Below are positions 33,068 through 45,096 of a stretch of 64,000 nt of DNA, one piece after another. Position 1 is the stretch's first letter; every line of letters starts with the position of its first letter. Position numbers and translations under genes: made by a program. Under the pieces are notes generated by a model. The model saw only the letters and a program-made list of their open reading frames with translations. It was not told where the DNA came from and did no database searches. Source of the DNA: Symsagittifera roscoffensis (lineage: Eukaryota; Xenacoelomorpha; Acoela; Convolutidae); NCBI RefSeq assembly GCF_963678635.1, contig NC_087067.1:57638388-57702387 (forward strand), given 5' to 3'.

Positions 33068-33429
33068 GTATGAATTTTATTAAAATCTCGAATGAAAACT
33101 TGTTAATGATGTTTAAATAAATGTACTTCGTAGTTCGTAGTACTAAATATTTTTTCAAATAAACTTATTTCGGATTCGTAGCTTTCGTCCAAGTTTCTGT
33201 CGGCTCATTTTTCAGTTTTTTTTTTCAAATGAATTTGTTATGATTTGTTACGTTTCTTTTTAGCAATATAATTTCCAAAAAATGGTTTTTATTTTAATTG
33301 AAACTGTTTCATTTTCAAGTGACTTGTAATCGGCATGTACTTTTTCCAGTAAAGAACTTTTCTTACATAGTTTGCTGCACGTAATTCTTACATGCACGTA
33401 TATCACTAACTGCAAATACTTCTGACATG

Positions 33430-36060
33430 GTAAAAGTTGACATGCTCAAATTCAAATAAAAATGCCCTTTAGATCATTTTAGGTAGCAATTAAGTTTTCA
33501 AGTATATTTATTGAAAACAACGGTTTTGTAATTTCGTCCTAATTTCTGTCGGCTCATTTTCCTTTTTCCAATTCATTTTTTTTATTTGGTGCGCTTTGCA
33601 AGCAGTTTTTTGCTAACGCTTCGGTTGTTCAATCAAAGTGTTTTTTTTTCTAATTGAAAGTAATTCACCGAGACAAAGTTTTTTTTCGGTTTCCTGTTTT
33701 GCACTTGTCGAACCTTCTGTTGGCCATGTTATATCGCAGTGAAGCCCTTTCAAATCTGACTCGAGCGATCAAAATGAAAAGTTTTAGTAGGTTTGTTTGT
33801 TTTTTTGTTATCCAGTTTTATTTAATGCGCCTGCTCTTAGCAACTGATATTTCTGGAAAAGGTTGAAGTATGCGCAATGGCCCTTTATGATTTTGTTTCC
33901 TATGTTGCAATAATCTCGCGAAGAGTTTCTTTCTGGACACTTTTTGTTCAAGTTGAATTTTCGACTGCAGTTTGTTCGATCTTAAATGTTATTTTTGGGT
34001 CGTTATTTGACTTTGTTCCATCTAAAGTCGCTGTTATTGACAGGCTTTAGAAGTTATCTGTTTAAGATGATTTAAAACCCGATTTTTAATTCTTTACGTT
34101 GCTAGGCTTTGCTGATACTGAAGTTAATCATTTCCAATGACAATAGTAGTATAGCGCAACAAGAGGTCAAGCCTGTTTTCGGAGAGAGGTCAACTTGTCA
34201 AGGTTGCGTGACTATGTTACTCAATTAGCCTAATCTTTTTTTTCTCAGAGGTCGTAATAAAGATCTGATCAGATTAATGTTTTCACCTGCGTTAATTTTT
34301 GGGGTATATGACCGGAATCATTGGGGGAATTTTGTCCAATTGTTAATTAAGTGGATAACTCTGTGACATCGCTGAGGGAAACAAACTCTTATCAGATTAA
34401 TTTTTTTCACTTGAAGTTATTTTTTGTATTTGATTCGAATCTCACTGAAGATTATCAGCTTATCGGGAATTGAACTGAATTAACTTTATATATTTTTCTG
34501 GATTAATAGTTTTCAATCTAAAATACTTCCCTAAGCCCCCTGAAAGTTAATTATCCTTGATTAAACATCTTTCTATAAACTATTGAAATTAAAAATTTTC
34601 AGCTTCATTGTTTTCCTAAACTTTTATTTAGCCAATGAAAGAAATTCAATTGAATGAAACAATAGAAGTTTTTCTTGATCAATCTACATCACAGTATAGG
34701 TTCAGTTTTATTATATCTCATTGTTGCTTTTCTCGTAGTTCCTAACAATTTCGGTCTCAAAACTTAGAAACAAAAAAGTTAAATCTCTCACAATCACTTC
34801 TTGCTTGAGTTTGATCTGATTTGATTATATTTCAGTTCCATTTCTTCAGCTACTCTTGTTGATTTATCTATCTCTCAATCTCTAACATATGATCAATCAA
34901 AAACTCCAATATTTTTTTCCTGAACGTTTCTCATCGAGTCTTTGCCTAGCAATATTTAATTAGAATTTGCATCCTAATTTGCAATATTTAATTAAAGTTG
35001 GCATCCTAACTTGTCTCCAAAACAAATCACTTGAGTTTTTTGAGTTCTCAAATTTCCGAATCTGCTTCGATAAAATAATTGAAAATTTGACAATCTATTC
35101 CATAAGTTAGATCAATTGAATCATTTCGAGCAATTATAATTTTTTTCCCATTCGGTTCTCCAAAAGAGGTTTCCTTTAAGTTGTACTATCTAAAGATTTC
35201 CACAATCTGCTTTTCCTAAAAAAAGAAGTCCCTATTGGTCTTTTCTTAAAATTGCTTGATAAATGTTTTGCATTAGATTCTTATTTCATTATCTTGCTCA
35301 CAATTTCTTTACCACCTTACACAGCTTAATTTAACAGTCAATCCTGCCTCCAATATCTCACTCAAACTTCAAATCCTTTTGCTTGTTCATCTGTCTCTCA
35401 ACTTTTCAGTGACCTTGCGTGTTTTGTTTTTTTTATCAAAATTTTTTCCCAAATTTTTTAAATTCATTTTTCTTCTACTCAAAAATTCCGGCTTTCACTG
35501 CTTCGCTGTGAAAGTAGAGCACTTTTTCTTCATAAAAATTGCTTAATTCCCAGTAGTTTTCGAGAAAATCGACTTTTTTGGATTCAGACCCGTGTTCTTA
35601 CGGAAAATTACGAAAAATTACTTAGAAAAATTACTGTCAATGTGTTCTACACTTCTAAGTTAAATATAGCCAACAGATAAGATGTTTATCACTCTCGCAA
35701 AAAGAAATATTAATAATAATTCAAAAAATGTTCTTTGAGCAAAAAAAAAACCGATGTCACTTTTATTTCACAATTAAGTACTTATATATTGTATATAGAC
35801 CCTTGCGAGTTTTTTTTTGAAATTTTTCCCCCATTTTTTTTTACTTATTTTTATTCTACGCAAAAATCCCGGCTTTCACTGCTTCGCAGTCAAAGTACTG
35901 CACTTTTTCTTCATAAAAATTGCTTAATTCCCAGTAGTCTTCGAGAAAATTGACTTTTTTGGATTCAGACCCGTGCTCTTACGGAAAATTACGAAAAAAC
36001 ACTTAGAAAAATTACTGGCATTGTTTTCTACTCTTTTCAGTTGAATCCTGCATTTAGAGT
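33430..36060. other. Non-coding flank and hairpin repeats (inverted copy of 24.2-26.9 kb)
   Basis: No gene. 33696-35440 mirrors the AT-rich stretch of the left arm; 35440-36060 mirrors the 376-bp units. The hairpins here each carry one mismatch: CTTTCACTGC-TTC-GCTGTGAAAG at 35492-35514 and a second at 35873-35895. Confidence 0.55.
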
Positions 36061-36439
36061 GTGCGTCATCATTTTTGTGATTATGATGTGTGTAAGCAAC
36101 CGATGACGGAAAACCAGTTAGGACTTGTAATGGCTCAGGAGGAGTTTGAGTTGATTTGGAATTTAGAAAATGACTGGGATAGAGTGATTCCCAGAGAAAG
36201 CGGGAAAGAGACAAGTGATAAAGAAAATAAAGAAAAAAACTCCATCTCCGAATGCTATGTCCCCTATTCTACTCACTTTTCCGCATATAAATAGAAAGAG
36301 AAAGTTCGACTCTTTATTTCAAAAGGAAACGGACACCCCGAATGAGACGTTGGACAGATCGCATCTTCTGTTATCGAATGGAGAAAAGGTGGATATTCAC
36401 AGTCAAGCAAAGAAAGTGAAAAGGAAGCTTAATTTTTGA
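36061..36439 (+). pseudogene. Opposite-strand element gene, 3' half (R1)
   Basis: Counterpart of 23500-24171. The 5' half is deleted; what remains starts at RHHFCDYDVCKQ. The acidic part (to 36294) and the basic tail (36215-36439, with NRKRKFDS) are in two overlapping frames, as in L3. Confidence 0.5.
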
Positions 36440-36472
36440 GGTTGCTCAGACTCAAAAAAAAAAACTTTCGTA

Positions 36473-36914
36473 TTACCTGTTTGTGAAATATAGTTGTGAA
36501 AAAGAGTTAATTACAAGTACTGTGAAAAAAAAACGCATAATATAATAATCATCAACAACAAAACTTTTACAATTTGAGTATAGAGTATAGGCAAAATAAA
36601 AACAATAGAGTCCTCATAATTCCATTTTCTGAATGTTTTTATCTATCAGATGTGTTAAAGGTTCATTGAATTGAATATTTTTGTATCAACAATTTTTGGT
36701 CAACATTTTTTCCTAAAGAATCTCCAAAATAAAATTGATCACCTTTTCTCGCAATAAGTATCCAATGTGTCCCAAGACTTGTAGCACTATCTGAATTAAT
36801 AATACAAAAGGAATTTCTTGGTATAGTTTTTGGGCTGAAATTGACAGAGTAGCATCCTAGAAACCGGTAGCGAAGAGATCCTATAGAAAAAAAATATTTT
36901 TCGAAGTTGTTCAT
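36473..36914 (-). pseudogene. Adenain-like cysteine protease (R1), catalytic Cys codon is TGA
   Basis: ATG overlaps the capsid stop. His (GTHWILIARKG) and acidic residue (YFGDSLG) are intact. A frameshift follows near 36690. In the downstream frame, the codon equivalent to the Cys in the L3 copy's CGLY is TGA (36616-36614), and the frame then continues with GLYCFYFAYTLYSNCK to about 36473. Length about 147 codons, short for the family (adenain is about 200). Confidence 0.7.
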
Positions 36915-38161
36915 TATCCATGCTTTGTGACAGTACCAGTTTCATGTATCAAAGTTGTAACAAGTTTTTCTCCCAGCACAAAAACTTCGATGGTTTCCGT
37001 CAACGGTTTACTGAAATACAATTCAAGTCTTAAGCTAGCTGCTACAACATCAGGATAATACAAATGAACATTTGATTCTTGCATAGAAGTTAGATCAAAA
37101 GCTAAAACATAAAGATTTTCATAGTGATTCAGATTAATTCCGGGTCCATCATCCGTGAATTTCAACGCTTTCATGGTTTCAACAAATGGTCTCAAGTTGT
37201 CTTCACACTTCATTTCGATTACAGTCTGATTTCCGCGAACAATTTTACCCTCTCGAAGACCAAATTTCCGATAGTTGAAAGGGTTCTCTTTCTTCTGTCC
37301 AGTAAAAGATCCATTAATTTGCATTGCTATTGCCAGGGATCGAATGGGTCCATTTTTGAAAATGTTCTCTTGAATGAATTGGTTTTGCCCTTTGGGAATA
37401 ATATATGTTTTTGGGACAGATTCTATGTAGTTGTAAGCAGCTGGTTGTTTTCGTATATTGGACTTCATTTCCAGGAGTTTGTGTTCATCGATAGCTACCT
37501 GTCTGCTGAAAAGAGATGCGGCTGTAATTTTTACTTGGATTTCTTCAGTACTATCTGTGAAAAGATAAAATTGAGGTCGTGATCGAATGAGTCTTATTCG
37601 AACATTAACATTTGGTAGAAGTAATTTACCACAGGTGAATAAATCACCTGCAAGTGGACCGTACACTTCAATTTCGTCTCTAAGAGTTTCCGTTTTTCGA
37701 TCAATAAAAACTTGCGCAGTTTTATCATTAGGGTTTGCTTCATATGTGTAACCTTGCCCAATAGTTATAGCTTCTTTTCTTCCTTTTGTGCCTGATAACT
37801 CGTTTGATAGGAATGCTTTGTGAGGATAAAGACCGTTTGAGGTATGCACTTGCTCATTATTCAAAAATACTTCAACATTTGAGAAAAGCGAGTGTAAAAA
37901 GTTGTTAACTAGGTAGACATCATCGGTATCTTCTAGCTTCCGGTTCCCCTTAAGAGCGGAAAATTTGAGACTTAGAGCAATTTCTTGCAGATCCAGGAAC
38001 AAATTTCGATCTGTTTCCAGCTGGAATTCGATACTAGCTTCTTTCAGTGAGTTGATAGGAAAAATTTGTTGAATGTTGGACCATTGAACATGTTCCATAA
38101 GCGAAATTTTGTCAAAGAGTTCCAAGGAGGAATGAGATGCACTTTCAAGGAAGGATGGCAT
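36914..38161 (-). CDS. Major capsid-like protein, F54H12.2 type, 415 aa, intact (R1)
   Basis: Start chosen at the ATG that opens MPSFLESASHSS; the frame is open 33 codons further upstream, but that part overlaps the core gene in another frame. Landmarks: LDLQEIALSLKF (about residue 60), VNNFLHSLFSNVEVFLNNEQ, then EVYGPLAGDLFTCGKLLLP, a SLFSRQVAIDEH strand, YIIPKGQNQF and a C-terminal LRLELYFSKPL. This order matches a protein family widespread in invertebrate genomes and named after C. elegans F54H12.2. Its place between core protein and protease is where the Polinton major capsid protein sits, and the long strand-rich sequence suits a double jelly-roll. The family match is fairly sure; capsid function is inferred. 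Confidence 0.7.
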   Translation of the reverse strand: MPSFLESASHSSLELFDKISLMEHVQWSNIQQIFPINSLKEASIEFQLETDRNLFLDLQEIALSLKFSALKGNRKLEDTDDVYLVNNFLHSLFSNVEVFLNNEQVHTSNGLYPHKAFLSNELSGTKGRKEAITIGQGYTYEANPNDKTAQVFIDRKTETLRDEIEVYGPLAGDLFTCGKLLLPNVNVRIRLIRSRPQFYLFTDSTEEIQVKITAASLFSRQVAIDEHKLLEMKSNIRKQPAAYNYIESVPKTYIIPKGQNQFIQENIFKNGPIRSLAIAMQINGSFTGQKKENPFNYRKFGLREGKIVRGNQTVIEMKCEDNLRPFVETMKALKFTDDGPGINLNHYENLYVLAFDLTSMQESNVHLYYPDVVAASLRLELYFSKPLTETIEVFVLGEKLVTTLIHETGTVTKHG

Positions 38162-38162
38162 T

Positions 38163-38519
38163 TTATTCTTTAATGTTTCTGAAAAAATCAGTCCGACTGT
38201 TTTCAATCTTTTTCTTTTTTTTAACTGGTTTTCGTTTTTTCTTTTTAAATTTTTTCCCACCTCCTATTTGTTTTCTAATTGTTTCCCTCGCTGTCCGTTT
38301 TAACGCGTTTTTTTATGTTAGTTTTTCCTGATAAGTTATTCCCCACTTCTGATGCTCCCGTTTCAAATAAATCTCTTCCAATTATTTTAGCAGCAGGAAC
38401 AAAATAATTTTTCAAAATTGGGAAAGCGGTACGAACCACTGTCCCAGCCAACGCTCCCAATCCACGACCTCTCTGTCGTGATACTCCTTTAAATATGGTA
38501 ATGAAGTCCGTGCATCCAT
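38163..38519 (-). pseudogene. Small basic core-like protein (R1), frameshifted near start
   Basis: The ATG at 38519 is followed after about 10 codons by loss of one T (ATATTTAAAGG). Beyond it the frame runs open with RQRGRGLGALAGTVV and, with one more frame change at an A-run, a Lys/Arg-rich tail ending at 38163, one base before the capsid ATG. This shows the full original extent of the gene. Confidence 0.5.
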
Positions 38520-39358
38520 TTTTTTGTGAAAGAAAAAGAAATAAATGAATTTGAATTACTGTTTCCGAAATAGTAGGGTAACCCTGGTGCATCCATTCGA
38601 GATGGTATTAATTCTCCTGTGGGTGCGCGAAGCTCAATTTTAATTGAGTGAAATGAGTTACGTAAAAGTTTTCGGAATTGCAAATTATCAAAGCTGTAGC
38701 AATTAGTCGTTTTAGTAACAGATAAACTTTCTCTTGAAATCTTCTGTTCGAACGGAAAATATCTCAGTATTGGAACTTTAGTGTCTCCGAGCACAGAGTA
38801 TTCGACAATGTCCGTGTAAACCAAAACTGAGTGAATTCTTTGTATGTCAATTTGATAAGGAGCATTTTGAGATTCAGGATAATCATAGAAGTCTGAATCA
38901 AAACCCGTGGTTGTCCGTAGATCGCTGCTTCCAAAATAAATTCCGCATGATCGATTTGGTAACTTGATTTGTAATTTGCGGGAAATTGGGTTTAGTTCCC
39001 ATTTCAAATTATTTTGATTGATTTTTGTTACCTTTTTCAAAACAGAATTCATGGAAATCAAAATTTCGTCCACAGATGAATAGAATCCAGGTTCTATATG
39101 GAATTCTTCAATTTTTCCGTAATCAAAAGGTTTCCCAAATACTTTACTTTTGGACCAATCATCTGCGTTTCTGTACCAAAACGTTCCATTGCTCGCGTTG
39201 TTATACACGGCTGGATAAGAAATTTTTAATAAGGCCACTTCCCATTCCCCTTCAAATTCAAGTTGATCCGGTAAAAAGTTTGTAAACGACGCTAGCGAAT
39301 TATCGGGATACACGTTGAACGAGGCTGAAGAGACCAACTCTACGATATAACTACTCAT
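38489..39358 (-). pseudogene. Penton-like minor capsid protein (R1), altered C-terminus
   Basis: Open for 289 codons, but a 4-bp deletion near 38606 replaces the final strand (RVTLLIRKQ in L1) with a run into the core gene. Most of the protein is intact. Confidence 0.6.
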
Positions 39359-40284
39359 TGTCGAATGTTTACTTTTTGCAACTCTTGTTCGTAATAACGA
39401 CCGTCCAGAATTTTGTTCTCCGAGTCCTTTATTTTAAATGTTACGATTGGACGATCTGTACTTAGTTTTTCCACCGTGTAAATTCTGTCGGTAAACTGAG
39501 GCTTGTACCCTTTGCGGAAAGAAAAATCATCATATGCTAGTCTTACTTTGTCACCCAATTCAAATTTAGGTTTCTGTATTTTAAGCTTTTTGATTTTCCC
39601 ATTGTAGAGAACTTGTAAAAAGTGTTTGTTTTCCACTTTTTCCGGAGCCAGTCCGGTAGTCGTGTTTAATCTAGAGTTGATGGTTTTGACAAAGTTTGGG
39701 ATAGTTGGAACGTACTGTAAAGTATCCCTATCTTCCATATATCTATACATGATATTTTTGAGGGATTGAATATATCTTTCCGCTAAAGAGCCTTTTTCTC
39801 TGTATGAATGTGATATACTGTTATTCCAGCATCTTCGCAAAAGTTTTTCAAATCTGCTAAAAACTCTTTACCACTATCAATCCATAGTTTTTTCGGAAAA
39901 GTAAGGTCATTTTTCTGAGAACATAGACTAATAAAGCAAGCTTCTGCACTCTCAGCGTTTTTGTTTCGCATTTTTTATCATCAGATATTTTACACCGGAG
40001 TTGAATTCAGCAAGTTTATCTACTTGAGCTAGTTCCATACACCAAATTTCGTTTTTATATCTGCATTGAACCGGAAGACGAGGATGTTTTCTTTTCACTT
40101 GTTTAAACTGGGTATAAGTACTTTTTCCTTCCAAAAACAACCTAACCTTTCTTATTGGTAATTTACTTAACCGAGCTAAATTATGAACTGAACCATAGGA
40201 TGCCTCACCTTTCCTGTACAGTTTTGTCAGTTTCAGCTTCTCAGAAAGAGTAGGGAAGCCAGGAACCCTGTTGTTGTTCGACAT
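39355..40284 (-). pseudogene. DDE integrase (R1), broken
   Basis: ATG at 40284. The first catalytic residue region reads IWCMELAQVD, so the first Asp is Glu here. About 30 bp after YLMI are deleted (lost IVDSF). One base is lost before AERYIQSLK. The C-terminal tail is open to 39355 and shows the complete tail sequence, ending ELQKVNIRQ. Confidence 0.8.
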
Positions 40285-40442
40285 GTGGGTTATTCACTAA
40301 TGAAGTAGTTAAACCGATGGCTTTAAGAATAACGTAGTGTAAATCAGATATCTGAGCTTTTTTTCCGCGTATCGAGTTGATGAATGTGGCTTCGTTTGTT
40401 TGCGTATCAACATTATCTACAATTATTGTCAAATTCGCTGAA
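40241..40442 (-). pseudogene. C-terminal end of the conserved Polinton protein (R1)
   Basis: Counterpart of the last 63 codons of the gene at 19182; similarity ends at 40442, where the viral segment stops. Confidence 0.55.
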
Positions 40443-41140
40443 TGATCAATGATACAATCGAAAGAACAGTTTGCAGGAATTTTCCATGTTTAAAGTGATG
40501 CTCCTGGATTTTGGCAGGGAAGCTGATATATTGTTTTCTCTAGGTTCATGTTTGAAAAAAGATCTTTTTTGGAAACTTTTGTTTACTTCCCCCAAAAACA
40601 AATAGTTTACTTTTCTCGCTGTGATATCGCAGACGAAGGATTCATTCCCAAGGTAAATTGTAGGAAATGCCTGAATAAATGGTTCATCCTTAATTTGATC
40701 AAAGAAAGCCTAAGTAAAAGTCCAATTTTTGAAATTTTGTCGGTGGCTTGGATTTTTTCTCCAAAGACCCTGCCAACTCTGAGGTGAAGGATTCAATGGA
40801 AGTATGTGGTTGTGATAATCGTTTTTGCATAAGCGGCTACTCTCTCAATATGGTATATTGTTTGCTATGGAATTGGGTTTTTGAACGTTTTTGGAAATTT
40901 TTTCCATTTTCTCAAAATCTAACTTGTCAACTCTGAGATTAAGGGTTGAATTGAAATTAAGGGTTAAATCAGGTTGTGGCAATTATCTCTGCATGATTAG
41001 CGCATATCTATATTTTGGGTCCTTAATTGTATTGATCTGGAAAAGTTAAAATTTGACCATTTTTGGAGCTTTTCCTCTTCTCGGAAAACCTTCTGCTAGT
41101 TATGCCCAACGGTTCAAAGAGCAGGTTAAGCGAATCCTAC
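40443..41140. other. Unassigned segment beside the viral fragment
   Basis: No gene recognised. Short open frames at 40548 and 40748 lack any recognisable feature. The right end (CAACGGTTCAAAGAGCAGG) matches in reverse the flank at about 29.2 kb, so it belongs to the HEAT gene upstream region. Confidence 0.45.
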
Positions 41141-41695
41141 CTGCAGGAGTGTTTTATCCATAATTTTTGTAGACAAAACGTTGTGGTCTGGGTAAAAAAA
41201 AACAATTTTTTCATTTTGACTTAGTTTTTTGGACCTATCGTTTTCTTAATTGACGCTGCCGATTCCGAGATCAAAGGTTCAAGCGAGTTTGTCAAAACGG
41301 GTTGGTGAATCTCCCCTGCTCAAGCAACTTCTCGTTAATTTTGGTACGGAAAATTCTATGGACTTGAAGTATCTAATTTGTCATTTTGTCCTATTTGCTC
41401 AGTTTTTCCGAAATGAACATACCAAATCTGAGATACAATGTTCAGCTAGTGATGTTGTAGTTGTTTTGCTACGGATTTATTTTTGTGCAAAATGCATTCA
41501 GGAGACAGAAAAAACATCAATTTTGTCACGTTTCATTTTTGTAGGCGAGAACTAAGAGTTAGTTGCTATGTTGCATACATGTTTGTTAGATACAAATAAA
41601 CATGTAGAATAATTGAGAGATGCTTTTCGAGATATATATTCAAATATATAAAATAATTTCAAATCAGTATAAATTTTTTCTTCAGTTGGAGATTA

Positions 41696-42383
41696 ATGTT
41701 GTGAAAGATATAGTAGACCGACAGAAACTTGTCCGCGATCGTGCGTTGGAGAGAATAAAGGCGGATTTAACCAACGATAACAATGAAGCTAGTAAATCAC
41801 TCCTTCTAGCCAGGTTTTTGCAACTTATCTCTGCGAATTTTTATTGGGCAGCCCAGCTTGGCTGTCTTGAAGCGTTTTGTATTTTTTGCCGCATATAAGA
41901 GGTCAGAAATGTCTGGCAAGTGACAAGTTGACCTCGTGGAACGATGTTATTGTGAAGAACTTGGACTGCGCTAAGAGTAGAGTGAGAAAAGCGGCTGCTT
42001 GTTGTGCTGGGGCTCTTGTGAGAGCGTGTGGCTTCGATTGCTACAGCTTCTTCCGAGATCTAGCAGCGGAGAAATTGAAACTGAGCATTCGATTTTTACG
42101 GTTAATTTAAAAAGATATTTGAATAATCATTGTATGTTTTCATGAGTGCCTTAGGTCTTCATAGTTCGACAATGCGACTCATCGGACGAGAGAATGGACA
42201 CAGACAATAGTGACCGAAGTGACAATGATAGTTTAAATGATCAAAGTGGTCGTTTGAGTCCAGCGGGAGGAGGAAGCAGTGACATGGTGTTGCATGACAC
42301 TTCAAGCTGGAGGGCTCTAGAGTCATACATGGCATGTCTGCAGAATATCATGATGGCCATGGCTGAACAAAGCCAAACTGAAG
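41696..42383 (+). pseudogene. HEAT-repeat host gene, exons A and B, copy c3
   Basis: Exon A 41696-42100 has one C missing (GTATTTTTTGCC), shifting the frame mid-exon; exon B 42155-42383 open with normal splice signals. Confidence 0.6.
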
Positions 42384-43390
42384 GTATGAATTTTATTAAA
42401 ATCTCGAATGAAAACTTGTTAATGATGTTTAAATAAATGTACTTCGTAGTTCGTAGTACTAAATATTTTTTCAAATAAACTTATTTCGGATTCGTAGCTT
42501 TCGTCCAAGTTTCTGTCGGCTCATTTTTCAGTTTTTTTTTCAAATGAATTTGTTATGATTTGTTACGTTTCTTTTTAGCAATATAATTTCCAAAAAATGG
42601 TTTTTATTTTAATTGAAACTGTTTCATTTTCAAGTGACTTGTAATCGGCATGTACTTTTTCCAGTAAAGAACTTTTCTTACATAGTTTGCTGCACGTAAT
42701 TCTTACATGCACGTATATCACTAACTGCAAATACTTCTGACATGGTATCCATAGGATCTGGTATCCATAAGACATGGTATCCATGGTATCCATAGGACAT
42801 GGTATCCATAAGATCGAACATGGTATCCATAGTATACATGGTATCTGCAGGAGTGTTTTATCCATAATTTTTGTAGACAAAGCGTTGTGGTCTGGGTAAA
42901 AAAAAACAATTTTTTCATTTTGACTTAGTTTTTTGAACCTATCGTTTTCTTAATTGACGCTGCCGATTCCGAGATCAAAGGTTCAAGCGAGTTTGTCAAA
43001 ACGGGTTGGTGAATCTCCCCTGCTCAAGCAACTTCTCGTTAATTTTGGTACGGAAAATTCTATGGACTTGAAGTATCTAATTTGTCATTTTGTCCTATTT
43101 GCTCAGTTTTTCCGAAATGAACATACCAAATCTGAGATACAGGGTTCAGCTAGTGATGTTGTAGTTGTTTTGCTACGGATTTATTTTTGTGCAAAATGCA
43201 TTCAGGAGACAGAAAAAAACATCAATTTTGTCACGTTTCATTTTTGTAGGCGAGAACTAAGAGTTAGTTGCTATGTTGCATACATGTTTGTTAGATACAA
43301 ATAAACATGTAGAATAATTGAGAGATGCTTTTCGAGATATATATTCAAATATATAAAATAATTTCAAATCAGTATAAATTTCTTCTTCAG

Positions 43391-44088
43391 TTGGAGATTA
43401 ATGTTGTGAAAGATATAGTAGACCGACAGAAACTTGTCCGCGATCGTGCGTTGGAGAGAATAAAGGCGGATTTAACCAACGATAACAATGAAGCTAGTAA
43501 ATCACTCCTTCTAGCCAGGTTTTTGCAACTTATCTCTGCGAATTTTTATTGGGCAGCCCAGCTTGGCTGTCTTGAAGCGTTTTGTATTTTTTGCCGCATA
43601 TAAGAGGTCAGAAATGTCTGGCAAGTGACAAGTTGACCTCGTGGAACGATGTTATTGTGAAGAACTTGGACTGCGCTAAGAGTAGAGTGAGAAAAGCGGC
43701 TGCTTGTTGTGCTGGGGCTCTTGTGAGAGCGTGTGGCTTCGATTGCTACAGCTTCTTCCGAGATCTAGCAGCGGAGAAATTGAAACTGAGCATTCGATTT
43801 TTACGGTTAATTTAAAAAGATATTTGAATAATCATTGTATGTTTTCATGAGTGCCTTAGGTCTTCATAGTTCGACAATGCGACTCATCGGACGAGAGAAT
43901 GGACACAGACAATAGTGACCGAAGTGACAATGATAGTTTAAATGATCAAAGTGGTCGTTTGAGTCCAGCGGGAGGAGGAAGCAGTGACATGGTGTTGCAT
44001 GACACTTCAAGCTGGAGGGCTCTAGAGTCATACATGGCATGTCTGCAGAATATCATGATGGCCATGGCTGAACAAAGCCAAACTGAAG
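43391..44088 (+). pseudogene. HEAT-repeat host gene, exons A and B, copy c4
   Basis: Exon A 43391-43805 with the same missing C as c3; exon B 43860-44088 open. Confidence 0.6.
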
Positions 44089-45096
44089 GTATGAATTTTA
44101 TTAAAATCTCGAATGAAAACTTGTTAATGATGTTTAAATAAATGTACTTCGTAGTTCGTAGTACTAAATATTTTTTCAAATAAACTTATTTCGGATTCGT
44201 AGCTTTCGTCCAAGTTTCTGTCGGCTCATTTTTCAGTTTTTTTTTCAAATGAATTTGTTATGATTTGTTACGTTTCTTTTTAGCAATATAATTTCCAAAA
44301 AATGGTTTTTATTTTAATTGAAACTGTTTCATTTTCAAGTGACTTGTAATCGGCATGTACTTTTTCCAGTAAAGAACTTTTCTTACATAGTTTGCTGCAC
44401 GTAATTCTTACATGCACGTATATCACTAACTGCAAATACTTCTGACATGGTATCCATAGGATCTGGTATCCATAAGACATGGTATCCATGGTATCCATAG
44501 GACATGGTATCCATAAGATCGAACATGGTATCCATAGTATACATGGTATCTGCAGGAGTGTTTTATCCATAATTTTTGTAGACAAAACGTTGTGGTCTGG
44601 GTAAAAAAAAAACAATTTTTTCATTTTGACTTAGTTTTTTGAACCTATCGTTTTCTTAATTGACGCTGCCGATTCCGAGATCAAAGGTTCAAGCGAGTTT
44701 GTCAAAACGGGTTGGTGAATCTCCCCTGCTCAAGCAACTTCTCGTTAATTTTGGTACGGAAAATTCTATGGACTTGAAGTATCTAATTTGTCATTTTGTC
44801 CTATTTGCTCAGTTTTTCCGAAATGAACATACCAAATCTGAGATACAGGGTTCAGCTAGTGATGTTGTAGTTGTTTTGCTACGGATTTATTTTTGTGCAA
44901 AATGCATTCAGGAGACAGAAAAAAACATCAATTTTGTCACGTTTCATTTTTGTAGGCGAGAACTAAGAGTTAGTTGCTATGTTGCATACATGTTTGTTAG
45001 ATACAAATAAACATGTAGAATAATTGAGAGATGCTTTTCGAGATATATATTCAAATATATAAAATAATTTCAAATCAGTATAAATTTTTTCTTCAG

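Larger units (their letters stand above)
19477..40442. repeat. Large inverted repeat: arms about 19477-26903 and 33696-40442
   Basis: The left arm carries the right half of copy L3 plus its flank; the right arm carries R1 in reverse. The arms differ by many substitutions, the deletion of 23881-24236 and indels, so they are older than the tandem duplications. The centre falls at the palindromes and the 200-N gap. Confidence 0.8.

Noticed and set aside
33654-33866. Possible exon LHLSNLLLAMLYRSEALSNL, repeated at 46382 and in reverse at 26733
   Set aside because: No acceptor or donor in the right places, and the copies do not show coding-type differences. It could still be part of a missing exon between B and C.
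42575-42918. Open frames rich in WIPC/YGYH repeats (also 31654, 44280)
   Set aside because: Translation of the GGTATCCATA minisatellite in two frames.
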